Numbered from the stretch's first letter, positions 23,968 through 33,381 are shown. The stretch: 64,000 nt of DNA from Rhodoblastus sp963804045 (GCA_963804045.1 CAWDOR010000023.1:62001-126000); one strand, 5' to 3'. Made by a program: numbers and translations. The notes: generated by a model not told the origin, from the sequence alone.

Positions 23968-25224
23968 ATGCCGGAAATTCGCGACGCCGTTTCTGTTGAC
24001 GCCCCCGCCCCCGACGTCTCCATCGTCATGCCCTGTCTCAACGAGGCGCAGAGCCTGCCGCATTGCCTCGCCAACGCCCGCGAGGCCCTGGCGCTGATCG
24101 CGGCGCGGCTCGGGCTGTCGGGCGAGATCGTCGTCGCCGACAATGGCTCGACCGACGGCAGCCAGCTCATCGCCCGCGCCGGCGGCGCCCGGGTCGTCGA
24201 TGTGCCGCGTCGCGGCTATGGCGCGGCGCTGATCGGCGGCTTCGAGGGGGCTTCCGGGCGCTATCTGGTGATGGGCGATTGCGACGGCTCCTATGATTTT
24301 CGTCAGGCGGTCGAACTGGTGGCGCTGTTGCGCGACGGCGCCGATCTCGCCATGGGCTCGCGTTTCAGGGGCGGCATCGGGCCGGGGGCCATGCCGTGGA
24401 AAAACCGCCATATCGGCAATCCCATTCTCACCGGAATCTTGAACCTGTTCTTCCGCGCCAAGGTGTCCGACGCCCATTGCGGGCTGCGCGCGCTGAGCAA
24501 GGATTGCTTCCGCCGTCTGAGCCTGAGCGGCTCCGGCATGGAATTCGCCAGCGAAATGATCATCAAGGCGGCGCTGAAGGGCGAAAAAATCGCCGAGGCG
24601 CCGGTGACCCTGTCGCGCGACATTCGCGACCGCCCGCCGCATCTGCGCCCCTGGCGCGACGGCTGGCGCCATTTGCGCTATCTGCTCATGCTCAGCCCGG
24701 CCTGGGCTTTCGCCGCCCCGGCGGCGGCCGCCGCCGCCATGTCGCTGTTCATTTTCGCCATGAGCCTCGCCGCCTGGGCCGGCGGCCATTGGGAACAGAG
24801 CTTTTTCGGCAATTACTGGGCGATCCTCGCGGGATCGCTGCTCGGCCTCGCCCATACCGCGGGCATTCTCGCCGCCGCCACCCATCTCTACAGCGTGCGC
24901 GCCGGCTTTCGTCCGCCGGTCGCCGCCGATGGCTTTCTCGCCCGCTGGGTTTCACTGGAGACCATGCTGATCTCCGGCGGCGTGGTGTTCCTGGCGGGCG
25001 CCGGACTGCTGTTCGGCGTGCTCGCCTATTGGTCCGGCCATAATTTCAGCGGCATTCGCAATGTCATGCCCGCTGTGCTCGGCTCGACGCTGATGGTGAT
25101 CGGCGCGCAAAATGCGCTGGGCGGCTTCCTGCTGGCGATCGGCGCGGGCCATGAGGCGGAATTCCTCAAGCCGGCGCAGCCCGAGGCCAGGCCCGCCGAC
25201 AAGACATTGCGCGAGGCCGCTTAA
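23968..25224 (+). CDS. Polyprenyl-phosphate-type family 2 glycosyltransferase with membrane C-terminus
   Basis: 418 residues. The GT-A domain (1-220) has VSIVMPCLNEAQSL, GEIVVADNGSTDGS, GDCDGSYDF and GSRFRGGIGPGAMPWKNRHIGN, matching dolichol-phosphate-glucose/mannose synthases. About four hydrophobic helices follow (WAFAAPAAAAAAMSLFIFAM onward). Such enzymes load a sugar on a polyprenyl lipid for use by GT-C transferases, and just such a protein plus a GtrA flippase is encoded convergently next door. Start choice: ATG 23968; a GTG at 23938 is possible. Confidence 0.85.
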   Translation: MPEIRDAVSVDAPAPDVSIVMPCLNEAQSLPHCLANAREALALIAARLGLSGEIVVADNGSTDGSQLIARAGGARVVDVPRRGYGAALIGGFEGASGRYLVMGDCDGSYDFRQAVELVALLRDGADLAMGSRFRGGIGPGAMPWKNRHIGNPILTGILNLFFRAKVSDAHCGLRALSKDCFRRLSLSGSGMEFASEMIIKAALKGEKIAEAPVTLSRDIRDRPPHLRPWRDGWRHLRYLLMLSPAWAFAAPAAAAAAMSLFIFAMSLAAWAGGHWEQSFFGNYWAILAGSLLGLAHTAGILAAATHLYSVRAGFRPPVAADGFLARWVSLETMLISGGVVFLAGAGLLFGVLAYWSGHNFSGIRNVMPAVLGSTLMVIGAQNALGGFLLAIGAGHEAEFLKPAQPEARPADKTLREAA

Positions 25225-25604
25225 GCCCGCGCAAAAGTCCAGAATTTCAGCAGCAGGAAATTCAGCCCGGCGATGGCGACGCTTAAGCCCGCGAAAATCG
25301 CCGGCGGCGGCAGCGCCGGGCCTATGGCCGCGGCCAGCCAGGGCAGCAGGGCGGAAAGCTGCAAGCCAAAAAGCTGCGTCGCCACATATTTGGGGAAAGC
25401 CTTGAGGTGCGGCTCATTCGAGCGGAAGGCGATGCGCCTCTGCGCCGGATAGACCAGCGGAATCATCATCGCATAGGCGCAGAAGCTCGCCGGCGACGAC
25501 GCCAGTCCGGCGCGGTTCAACAGGCTGGCGACCAGCACATAGCCCGCCGCCCCCGCGCCGCCGACGCCTATGAATCCGATCAGGGAACGGAGATCTTCCT
25601 TCAT
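25221..25604 (-). CDS. GtrA family membrane protein
   Basis: 127 residues with four hydrophobic helices (LIGFIGVGGAGAAGYVLVASLL, FCAYAMMIPLVYP, LQLSALLPWLAAAI, AIFAGLSVAIAGLNFLLLKFWTF). The ending NFLLLKFWTFA is typical of GtrA proteins, which help move polyprenyl-linked sugars across the inner membrane. ATG 25604 overlaps the stop of the upstream gene by one base (TGATG), so the two are translationally coupled. It ends overlapping the convergent glycosyltransferase. Confidence 0.85.
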   Translation of the reverse strand: MKEDLRSLIGFIGVGGAGAAGYVLVASLLNRAGLASSPASFCAYAMMIPLVYPAQRRIAFRSNEPHLKAFPKYVATQLFGLQLSALLPWLAAAIGPALPPPAIFAGLSVAIAGLNFLLLKFWTFARA

Positions 25605-27439
25605 CAATCGCTCGCGGGCAGGACTTGGTAGAGACGCACCGGCGCCGCCTTGGGCGAGACCTCGCGCAGCCAGTCGGGCGGCGCGCCCTGTTCGATCTTC
25701 GCGGCGAGGCCGTCCGCCGCCATCGCCCGCAGAGAGGCGAAATCGGCCGGCGTCGCCCAGCACAGCAGCACATATTGGACGCCGGCCTTGCGCGCCAGAA
25801 TTTCCGCCTGGGCCGGCGGCGCGCGCAGAATATTGAGCGCGGCGAGATTGCCGGCATTGTTGCGGTGATAGGGCGCGGCCAGCGCGCTCATGGCGCTATG
25901 GGCGAGAATATAGGAGCCGGGCGAAATCGGCGCGGCGACCAGACCGGGCTTTTGCCCGGCGAGGAAGAGATAATTGGCGGAGTCGAGGCAGGGATCGGGA
26001 CGCCGCCAGGCCAGATCGGGCGAGCTCAAGACGTCCGGCGAGGCTTGCAGGTCCGGCAGGGCCACGGCGACGCCAAAGGAGGACAAGGCAAACAGCGTGA
26101 AGCTCGCCGCGCAGCCGGCCAGAATTGCGCCGCGCGGCGCCAGCCTCCGGCGCAAGGCCGCGACCGGGGCGATCAGGCCGAGGCCGGCGAGCGGCGCTAG
26201 CGAGGAGAAAATCCGCAGGCACTGGCTGGCGGCGACAAAGCCCAGCGCCAGCAGCGCCGCCAGCAGCAGCCAGCGGGCGCGAACCAGGCCGCGTCCGGAA
26301 AAAACGCCAAACAGCGCGCCGCCCAGGCCGATCAGCGTTGGAACCGCCATCATCGCCGCCGCGCCCGGCGCGATGGTGAAATTCTGACGAAGCGTCTGGT
26401 TCTCGCCGATATGGTCCATCCACAAGCTTTTGAGCAGGGGATCGACCGCCGCATAGGGCTCGCGCAGGCATTCCGGCCAGAAGGCGAGCATGGGGGCCAA
26501 CGCCGCGCCGCCGGCCAGAACCAGCAGCGCCGCGCGAAGCGCGAGCGGCGCCTTTCCGGCGAAGGACAGCAGCCCATAGCCCAGCGCGCCGATCAGCGCC
26601 GGCGCCAGCCAGGGCAGGGACAGGGCGTCGCAGGCGGGAATGAGCCAGCGCTGTGGCCCGACGGTGAGCAGAAACACCGGAAGCAGCGTCAGGCCGAGCC
26701 CGGCGGCGAAGGCGCGCGGCAGCTTGGAGGCTTCGGCGCCGCGTAGCAAGAACAGCAGGCCGGGCGTCGCCGCCAGCACGGCGAAAAACGGCAGGTTTTC
26801 CAGGCCTATGCCCAGCGAGACCGCCATGCAGGCGCCGGCCAGGGCGGCCCAGCGCGCCTCATTCGGGTCGAAAGCGCGGGCCAGCGCCGCGACAGCGAAG
26901 AACAGCAGGGTGATCTGCGGCGCGTGATGGTCGACGCGCCCGGGCGGAAACTGCCAGAACATCACGCCGCAGCAGAAAATGGCGAAAACGCCGAACAGCC
27001 GGGCTCCGGCGCCGGCGAAGATCCTGGCGGCGAAACCGCCTCCGGCCAGCAGGACGCCGAAAACCAGGGTGGGAAAGCTTATGCGCGCGGCGCGCTCGGC
27101 CAGATCGGGCGCGAGGAACAGGCCAAAAAATTTCAGCAGGAGGACGACGGGAACATCGACAATTCGCGACCAGTGCAGAAACGAGCCCTCGGGAGGATTG
27201 AGCCGGTACTGGGTCATATCGTACCAGCCCTGGCCCGCGAGCAGATCGCGGACCTGGACCATGCGCATGGCGTCGTCGGTGTCGTAAAAGCCGCCGCCGG
27301 TCCAGACGTCCATGAGCCTTTGCTGCTGGAACAGCAAGGACAGCGCCAGGGCGCCGAGCACGAAGGCGAAGAACACAAGCCCTTGCGGCGGCGCGACGGC
27401 GCGGGCGGCGGCGGGACTGGGATTGGCGGCGAGCGACAT
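25604..27439 (-). CDS. GT-C-like polytopic membrane glycosyltransferase, unknown substrate
   Basis: 611 residues with at least ten membrane helices. The first extracytoplasmic loop has GGGFYDTDDAMRMVQVRDLLAGQGWYDMTQYRLNPPEG and HWSRIVDVP, where the acidic DD sits as in GT-C enzymes that use polyprenyl-linked sugars; PPGRVDHHAPQ lies in a later loop. It ends in a soluble periplasmic domain (from about residue 500). I cannot name the product. With GtrA and the polyprenyl GT2 beside it, a lipid-linked sugar transfer system for a surface glycan is a reasonable inference. Confidence 0.7.
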   Translation of the reverse strand: MSLAANPSPAAARAVAPPQGLVFFAFVLGALALSLLFQQQRLMDVWTGGGFYDTDDAMRMVQVRDLLAGQGWYDMTQYRLNPPEGSFLHWSRIVDVPVVLLLKFFGLFLAPDLAERAARISFPTLVFGVLLAGGGFAARIFAGAGARLFGVFAIFCCGVMFWQFPPGRVDHHAPQITLLFFAVAALARAFDPNEARWAALAGACMAVSLGIGLENLPFFAVLAATPGLLFLLRGAEASKLPRAFAAGLGLTLLPVFLLTVGPQRWLIPACDALSLPWLAPALIGALGYGLLSFAGKAPLALRAALLVLAGGAALAPMLAFWPECLREPYAAVDPLLKSLWMDHIGENQTLRQNFTIAPGAAAMMAVPTLIGLGGALFGVFSGRGLVRARWLLLAALLALGFVAASQCLRIFSSLAPLAGLGLIAPVAALRRRLAPRGAILAGCAASFTLFALSSFGVAVALPDLQASPDVLSSPDLAWRRPDPCLDSANYLFLAGQKPGLVAAPISPGSYILAHSAMSALAAPYHRNNAGNLAALNILRAPPAQAEILARKAGVQYVLLCWATPADFASLRAMAADGLAAKIEQGAPPDWLREVSPKAAPVRLYQVLPASD

Positions 27440-27487
27440 AAGCGAGTTTAGCCCGCAAAGGCTTAAAGCCCGCTTACGCTGCGCGAC

Positions 27488-28306
27488 TCACTCCAGGTCG
27501 CCCTTCAGGCTGCCGGGCTGGGGCATGGAGATGATATTATAGCCGGAATCGACGAAATGCACTTCGCCTGTCACCCCCGAGGACAGATCGGAGAGCAGGT
27601 AGAGCGCGGAGCCGCCGATATCCTCGATGGTCACGGTGCGGCGCAGCGGCGCGTGATGCTTCTGGAAGTTGAACATGAAACGCGCGTCGGCGATGCCGGC
27701 GCCCGCCAGCGTGCGGATCGGGCCGGCGGAAATGGCGTTGACGCGCACGCCCTGCTCGCCGAGATCGGCGGCGAGATAGCGCATGCTGGCCTCCAGCGCC
27801 GCCTTGGCCACGCCCATCACATTGTAATTGGGCATGACGCGGGTGGCGCCGCCATAGGTCAGCGTCAGCAGCGACCCGCCATTGGGCATGAGTTTTTGCG
27901 CGCGCTGGGCCACTTCCGTGAAGGAAAAGGCCGAAATCACCATGGTGCGCGAGAAATTCTCGCGGGTGGTGGCGTCGATATAGCGGCCCTTCAGCTCGTT
28001 CTTGTCGGAAAAGCCAATGGCGTGAACGACGAAATCCAGCGTTCCCCACGCCTTTTCCAGCTCGGCGAACACCGCGTCGACGCTGGCGAGATCCTCGACG
28101 TCGCAGGGCAGCACCAGTTTGGAGCCGAGGCTTTCGGCCAAGGGCGCGACGCGCTTGCCAAGCGCCTCGCCTTGATAGGTGAAGGCCAGTTCCGCGCCCT
28201 CGGCGGCCAGGGCCTGGGCGATGCCCCAGGCGATGGAGTGATTATTGGCGACGCCCATGATGAGGCCGCGCTTGCCGGTCATCAGACCCTTGGCTGAACT
28301 GTTCAT
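27488..28306 (-). CDS. fabI: Enoyl-[acyl-carrier-protein] reductase (NADH)
   Basis: Last step of each fatty-acid elongation cycle, cytosolic. RGLIMGVANNHSIAWGIA is the cofactor site, and YNVMGVAKAAL provides the Tyr-x6-Lys catalytic pair; NAISAGPIRTLAG follows. ATG 28306 gives 272 residues; an upstream ATG at 28333 overlapping fabB is less likely. It follows fabB and fabA on the same strand, the usual Hyphomicrobiales order. Confidence 0.95.
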   Translation of the reverse strand: MNSSAKGLMTGKRGLIMGVANNHSIAWGIAQALAAEGAELAFTYQGEALGKRVAPLAESLGSKLVLPCDVEDLASVDAVFAELEKAWGTLDFVVHAIGFSDKNELKGRYIDATTRENFSRTMVISAFSFTEVAQRAQKLMPNGGSLLTLTYGGATRVMPNYNVMGVAKAALEASMRYLAADLGEQGVRVNAISAGPIRTLAGAGIADARFMFNFQKHHAPLRRTVTIEDIGGSALYLLSDLSSGVTGEVHFVDSGYNIISMPQPGSLKGDLE

Positions 28307-28319
28307 GCTCGCGGCTCGC

Positions 28320-29540
28320 TCAGGCGTCGACATGTTTGAAAATCAGCGAGGCGTTGGTGCCGCCAAAGCCGAAGGAATTGGACAAGACCGCGCCGAGCTT
28401 CTTGCCGTCCTGACGCTTGCGCACGATGTTCATATCGGCGAAAGCGGGGTCGAGATTGAAAATATTGGCGCTTTCGCAGATGAAATCGTTCGATTGCATC
28501 AGCAGCGAATAGATCGCCTCCTGCACGCCGGCCGCGCCCAGCGAATGGCCGGTGAGCGATTTGGTCGCGGCGACCGGCGGGCATGTGTCGGCGCCGAACA
28601 CGCGGCGGATCGCCTCCATCTCCTTGAGATCGCCGACCGGGGTCGCGGTGGCGTGGGGATTGATGTAGTCGATCGGAATCCTGCAGGTCTCCAGCGCCAT
28701 GCGCATGCAGCGCTCCGCGCCTTCGCCCGAGGGGGCGACCATGTCGTGACCGTCGGAGGTCAGGCCATAGCCGGCGAGTTCGGCGTAAATCTTGGCGCCG
28801 CGCGCCTTGGCGTGCTCATATTCCTCCAGCACCAGCACGCCGGCGCCGCCGGCGATGACGAAGCCGTCGCGATCGGCGTCATAGGCGCGCGACGCGGTGG
28901 CGGGCGTGGCGTTATAGGCCGAGGACATGGCGCCCATGGCGTCGAACAGCACGGAAAGCGTCCAGTCCAGCTCCTCGCAGCCGCCGGCGAACATCACGTC
29001 CTGCTTGCCATATTGGATCATTTCGGCGGCGTTGCCGATGCAATGCGAGGAGGTCGCGCAGGCCGAGGAGATCGAATAATTCACGCCCTTGATCTTGAAC
29101 CAGGTGGCGAGCGTCGCCGAGGCCGTCGAGGACATGCATTTGGGCACGGCGAAGGGGCCGACGCGCTTGGGGCCTTTTGCGCGCGTGATGTCGGCTGATT
29201 CGACCACGGTGCGGGTCGAGGGGCCGCCGGAGCCCATGATGATGCCGGTGCGCGGATTGGAAATGTCGCTCTGGTCGAGCCCGGAATCGGCGATGGCCTG
29301 ATCCATGGCGACATGGTTCCAGGCGGTGCCCTCGGCGTGGAAGCGCATGGCGCGGCGGTCGACGACATCGGCGGGATTGAGCTTGGGCGCGCCGTGCACC
29401 TGGCAGCGGAAGCCGAGTTCGGCGTATTTTTCCGCGCGGACAATGCCGGAGCGGGCCTCGCGCAGCGAGGTGAGAACTTCCCCGGCATTGTCGCCAATCG
29501 ACGAAACAATGCCCATGCCGGTGACGACGACGCGCCTCAT
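28320..29540 (-). CDS. fabB: Beta-ketoacyl-ACP synthase I
   Basis: Elongates acyl-ACP and is needed for unsaturated fatty acid synthesis together with FabA. The catalytic triad is visible: Cys in ISSACATSSHCIG, His in INPHATATPVGD, His in KSLTGHSLGAAG; GFGGTNAS closes the active site. Starting at MRRVVVTGMGIVSSIG (ATG 29540) gives 406 residues; an upstream in-frame start would add an unconserved stretch. Between fabA and fabI. Confidence 0.96.
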   Translation of the reverse strand: MRRVVVTGMGIVSSIGDNAGEVLTSLREARSGIVRAEKYAELGFRCQVHGAPKLNPADVVDRRAMRFHAEGTAWNHVAMDQAIADSGLDQSDISNPRTGIIMGSGGPSTRTVVESADITRAKGPKRVGPFAVPKCMSSTASATLATWFKIKGVNYSISSACATSSHCIGNAAEMIQYGKQDVMFAGGCEELDWTLSVLFDAMGAMSSAYNATPATASRAYDADRDGFVIAGGAGVLVLEEYEHAKARGAKIYAELAGYGLTSDGHDMVAPSGEGAERCMRMALETCRIPIDYINPHATATPVGDLKEMEAIRRVFGADTCPPVAATKSLTGHSLGAAGVQEAIYSLLMQSNDFICESANIFNLDPAFADMNIVRKRQDGKKLGAVLSNSFGFGGTNASLIFKHVDA

Positions 29541-29619
29541 GCTCAGAACTCCCGACGCCCCTGGGGCGCACACTCAAGAAACAACAGTGCCAGCGGGCAT
29601 TGAAAATGACCGATGGAAA

Positions 29620-30129
29620 TCAAACGGGCTGGAACAGGCCCACGCGCATGTCCTTGACTTCGTAAATGCGCTTGCCGTCGGATTCAAGCCAGCCATCGGC
29701 TATGCCGAGCTTCAGCTTGCCCTTCATCACGCGCTTGAAATCCACGCCATAAACGACCTTTTTCACGCTCGGCAGCACCTGGTCGGAGAATTTCACCTCG
29801 CCGACGCCGAGCGCGCGGCCGCGACCGGGCAGGCCGAGCCAGCCGAGGAAGAAGCCGGTCAATTGCCAGAGGGCGTCCAGCCCGAGGCAGCCGGGCATGA
29901 CGGGGTCGCCCTGAAAATGACAGCCGAAGAACCAGAGGTCCGGCTTGATGTCGAATTCGGCGACGATATGGCCCTTGCCATAGGCGCCGCCCTCTTCGCC
30001 GATCGAGGTGATGCGGTCGAACATCAGCATGGGCGGCAGCGGCAATTGGGCGTTGCCCTGACCGAACAATTCGCCGCGACCGCAGGCCAGCAGTTCCTCA
30101 TAGCCGAAGCTGGAGCGCCTTTCGCTCAT
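29620..30129 (-). CDS. fabA: 3-hydroxydecanoyl-ACP dehydratase/isomerase
   Basis: Introduces the double bond in the anaerobic unsaturated fatty acid pathway. The hot-dog domain has LMFDRIT, WFFGCHFQGDPVMPGCLGLDALWQL with the catalytic His and Asp, and GVGEVKFSDQVLP. ATG 30129 gives MSERRSSFGYEELL and 169 residues, the E. coli-like length. Divergent from irr. Confidence 0.97.
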   Translation of the reverse strand: MSERRSSFGYEELLACGRGELFGQGNAQLPLPPMLMFDRITSIGEEGGAYGKGHIVAEFDIKPDLWFFGCHFQGDPVMPGCLGLDALWQLTGFFLGWLGLPGRGRALGVGEVKFSDQVLPSVKKVVYGVDFKRVMKGKLKLGIADGWLESDGKRIYEVKDMRVGLFQPV

Positions 30130-30350
30130 TTTGGCCACTTCCCCCTGATTTGGCTCTTTGGGAGCCGTTTGTCGGCGACGACGCGCGCCGCCGCGATTCG
30201 AAAACCGCGCCTTCTAACATAGCGCATCCCCAGCCGAAAGCCCGCCTGGAATGTCGCGTGAGGCTGGGAAAATCGGCTCTGTTGTCGGCTCTGCGACGAA
30301 AGCCTATATTGGGGCGTCAGCCAGGCCCTATCGCGGCGGAGCAACACGAC

Positions 30351-30854
30351 ATGGAAAAGAGCCAGGGCGCGATCGGCGCCCGCCCGCGCCGCCGCAGCGC
30401 CCCACGCAAGGCGGAGCAGGATATGAGCGGCTGCCCGCTGCACGATCTGCGCGGCAAGCTCGACACGGCGGGATTGCGTCCAACCCGGCAGCGCCTGCGG
30501 CTCGGCTGGCTGCTGTTTGGCCGCGGCGCGCGGCATGTGACCGCGGAAAAGCTGTTTGACGAGGCCCAGGCCTCCGGCGCGCAGATTTCGCTGGCGACCG
30601 TCTATAATACGCTCAACCAGTTCAAATCGGCGGGATTGCTGCGCGAAGTCACGGTGGACGGCGCCCGGACCTATTTCGACACCAATATTGACGAGCACCA
30701 GCATTTCCTCACCGAGGAGGCGCATCTGCTGGTCGATCTGCCCAAGGAGCTGATCGACTTCCGCCATTTGCCGGAGCCGCCGGAGGGCATGGAAATCGCC
30801 CGCATCGACGTGGTCGTGCGGCTGCGGCGCAAGGACGCGGCTTCGTCAAGCTGA
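30351..30854 (+). CDS. irr: Iron response regulator Irr (Fur family)
   Basis: Haem-responsive iron regulator of Hyphomicrobiales that acts under iron limitation. A basic N-terminal tail precedes SGCPLHDLRGKLDTAGLRPTRQR, where Cys-Pro is the position of the haem regulatory motif of Bradyrhizobium Irr. The winged helix has SLATVYNTLNQFKSAGLL, and NIDEHQHFL carries the His pair used for haem/metal sensing. The ATG at 30351 gives 167 residues. The irr/fabA divergent arrangement is conserved among relatives. The DNA targets were not searched for. Confidence 0.93.
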   Translation: MEKSQGAIGARPRRRSAPRKAEQDMSGCPLHDLRGKLDTAGLRPTRQRLRLGWLLFGRGARHVTAEKLFDEAQASGAQISLATVYNTLNQFKSAGLLREVTVDGARTYFDTNIDEHQHFLTEEAHLLVDLPKELIDFRHLPEPPEGMEIARIDVVVRLRRKDAASSS

Positions 30855-30871
30855 CGGACCGAAAAATTTCG

Positions 30872-30903
30872 CGGCCGCTCCGCAATGTCCAGCAGAGCGG
30901 CCG
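30872..30903 (-). terminator. Hairpin between irr and the DUF2076 gene
   Basis: CGGCCGCTC (30872-30880) pairs with GAGCGGCCG (30895-30903). On the minus strand it is followed by CGAAATTTTTC, so it mainly suits the DUF2076 gene ending at 30910. Confidence 0.6.
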
Positions 30904-30909
30904 TTCCGG

Positions 30910-31584
30910 TCAGGCGCCGTCGGAATAGTCGTCGCCGCCGGATGAGTCGTCATCGTCGTAATCGGCGTCCTGAGCGCTGGCGCCGGAATCCTGCGGCGCC
31001 TCATAATAATTATTGACCACCGGGGCGCCGCCGCCGCCAAGCAGGCCGGCGCCGCCGCCAAAACCGCCGCCGCCATGGCCGCCAAACAGCCCGCGCAGCG
31101 AATCGGCCAGCAGCACGCCGCCGGCCACGCCGGCCGCCGCGCCCATGGCGTTGCGCAGGAAGCCGCCGCCGGCGGAAGCCTGCGGCGCGCCGCCCCAAGG
31201 CGAGGGCGCGGCAGGCGGAGGCGGCGCATAGGCCGGTTGCGGGGCGGCAGCCTGGCCCCAAGGCGAGGCCTGCTGCGGCGGCTGCGGAGCTGGCGCCGGC
31301 TGCGCCGCGCCGCCGCCAAACAGGCCGCCGAGGAAGGAGCCGCCGCTTTGCGGCGCCGGCTGCGGCTGGGCGAGGCGGGCCTCAAGCTCGCGGATTTTCT
31401 GGTCCGCGCCTTTCAGCGCCTGTTCCTGGATCAGAACGGCCTGGGCGAGCAGATAGGGGGCGTAAGGCTGGGCGCGGACGCCGTCAGCGATGAAATTTTC
31501 CGCATCGCGATCGCGCGGCGCGTTGGCCTGGCTCCGCACGCGTTCGAACAATTCGGCAAGCAATTGGCGTTCTTCGGGCGACAT
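30910..31584 (-). CDS. DUF2076 domain protein
   Basis: 224 residues from ATG 31584. The N-terminal 70 residues (SPEERQLLAELFERVRSQ, AQPYAPYLLAQAVLIQEQALKGADQKIRELEARL) are the DUF2076 helix-rich domain. A Pro/Gln/Gly/Ala linker, a hydrophobic Gly-rich segment (residues about 145-185) and an acidic tail (DYDDDDSSGGDDY) follow. It is described in databases as a periplasmic ligand-binding sensor-like family, but no signal peptide is visible and the role is unknown. Confidence 0.8.
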   Translation of the reverse strand: MSPEERQLLAELFERVRSQANAPRDRDAENFIADGVRAQPYAPYLLAQAVLIQEQALKGADQKIRELEARLAQPQPAPQSGGSFLGGLFGGGAAQPAPAPQPPQQASPWGQAAAPQPAYAPPPPAAPSPWGGAPQASAGGGFLRNAMGAAAGVAGGVLLADSLRGLFGGHGGGGFGGGAGLLGGGGAPVVNNYYEAPQDSGASAQDADYDDDDSSGGDDYSDGA

Positions 31585-31881
31585 GACGGTTTCCCTGTTC
31601 AAATCCGGCGCAAGGCCGGACGCCCTCCCTATGTGGGCGTGGCCAACCTCGCTGCAAAGGCGCGGGCAAGATGAAATTTCCGTCATGTTTGGGCCGCGCA
31701 TCGTCCCTGAGACCGGCCGCCGGTTTCAGGACAGGACGACGCGCCAGATAAAAGGCGCGGCTGGCGCCGCAAAAAGGTCACAGAGGCCAGCGAAACACGG
31801 CGGGGCCCGAGAAAAATCTGGCCTTTTGCCTCGGCGCGGCCTTATAGCAGGGCCAGAGGCGCATAGCGGCGGAACAGGCGT

Positions 31882-33333
31882 ATGGCTCGGGCGAAAATCA
31901 GAATCGGTTTATGGATTGCGGCGGGTTTGAGCCTCGCCGCCGGCAATGTCGGCGCGCAGACCGCCGATCCCGGGCTGCTTTCGCCCAATCCCGTGCTGCC
32001 CTCGGCGCCCAAGCCGGCGGTCCCGGCCCCCGCCGCGCCGGCAGCCCCCGCCATTCCCGCGCCCGCCGTTCCCGCGCCGGCTGTTCCGGCGCCCGCCGCC
32101 GCTGCGCCCGCGGCTCCGGCCCCCGCGATTCCCGCCGCCGGCGCGCCCGCGCCGTCGAGCGAGCCCTCCGCTTCAGCGGCGCCCGCGCCGGCGCCGGTCG
32201 TGAAAAAACCCAAGCCCAAGCCGGCGGCGCCGCCGCGCGAAATGGCGATCAGCGACGATCCCACTCCAGTCTTGCAGCCCGAAACCTTTTTCTCCACCGC
32301 CAAGGCCTCGGAGCGCTATGCGGCCATCGCCGACGCCGGCGGCTGGCCGACCGTTTCGGCGCTTTCGCCGGGCGCGAAAGGGGCGGCGGTGGCGGCGCTG
32401 AGGAAGCGTCTGGCCATAGAGGGCGATCTGATCGGCTCCGAGGCCAATGGGACGTCCTGGACGCCCGCCCTCACCGCTGGCGTCAAACATTTCCAGTTGC
32501 GCAATGGCTTGCGCCAGAGCGGCGTGGTCGCCGGCGCGACCTTGCGCGCCATGAATGTGCCGGCGAGCCTGCGCTTCAAGCAATTGGCCTCTTCGGCCAA
32601 TCGGCTGGCGGGGCTGAATTTCCCCTTCGGCGACAAATATGTGGCGGTCAACCTGCCGGCCACGGCGGTGGACGCGGTGGAAAACGGCCGCGTGGCGCAT
32701 CGCTACACCGCGATTGTCGGCGGCCCCGAGCATCAATCGCCGCAAATCGCCGCCAAAATCGTGGCGATCAACCTCAATCCCACCTGGACCGTGCCGGAAT
32801 CGATCATCAAGAACGAGATCATTCCGAAAATGCGCAAACAGCCCAATTATCTGTCGCGCGCCCATATCCGCATTCTCAACGGACGCGGCCAGGAAGTGAA
32901 TCCGGGCTCGATCGACTGGAATTCGGAAAAGGCGGTCAATTACACGCTGCGCCAGGATTCCGGCGTCGGCAATTCCCTGGGCCTGATCCGCATCGCCATG
33001 CCCAATCCCGATGCGGTCTATATGCACGACACGCCCAGCCGCAATCTTTTCGCCGCTGACTATCGCTTCCTGTCGCATGGCTGCGTGCGCGTGCAGGGCG
33101 TCTATGATCTCGCCGCCTGGCTGTTGCAGGGCGTGACGCCCGGCGTCGAGGATGGCGGCGGCGTCTGGACCAACCAGTTGATTCAGGCGCGCATCGCCTC
33201 CGGCGCCCGCGAGGATGTCAAGCTGCCCAGGCCGGTGCCGGTGATCTGGGTCTATATGACCGGCTGGGCCTCGGCCGACGGCGTCGTCCATTTCCGCGAC
33301 GACGTTTACAATGTCGATAATGTCGGCGGCTGA
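31882..33333 (+). CDS. L,D-transpeptidase with peptidoglycan-binding domain (YcbB-like)
   Basis: 483 residues. A signal peptide (IGLWIAAGLSLAAGNVGAQ) precedes an 85-residue Pro/Ala linker, then an N-terminal region and a PG_binding_1 domain (GAKGAAVAALRKRL, TAGVKHFQLRNGLRQSG). The YkuD domain includes HDTPSRNLF and FLSHGCVRVQGVYDLA, with catalytic His and Cys. It crosslinks peptidoglycan in the periplasm. The third L,D-transpeptidase in this window, but of a different architecture from the other two. Confidence 0.93.
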   Translation: MARAKIRIGLWIAAGLSLAAGNVGAQTADPGLLSPNPVLPSAPKPAVPAPAAPAAPAIPAPAVPAPAVPAPAAAAPAAPAPAIPAAGAPAPSSEPSASAAPAPAPVVKKPKPKPAAPPREMAISDDPTPVLQPETFFSTAKASERYAAIADAGGWPTVSALSPGAKGAAVAALRKRLAIEGDLIGSEANGTSWTPALTAGVKHFQLRNGLRQSGVVAGATLRAMNVPASLRFKQLASSANRLAGLNFPFGDKYVAVNLPATAVDAVENGRVAHRYTAIVGGPEHQSPQIAAKIVAINLNPTWTVPESIIKNEIIPKMRKQPNYLSRAHIRILNGRGQEVNPGSIDWNSEKAVNYTLRQDSGVGNSLGLIRIAMPNPDAVYMHDTPSRNLFAADYRFLSHGCVRVQGVYDLAAWLLQGVTPGVEDGGGVWTNQLIQARIASGAREDVKLPRPVPVIWVYMTGWASADGVVHFRDDVYNVDNVGG

Positions 33334-33381
33334 GAAGCTCTGGTTGCGCTTCTCGGTAAAATAGCCGGGAAGCTCAGCGCC

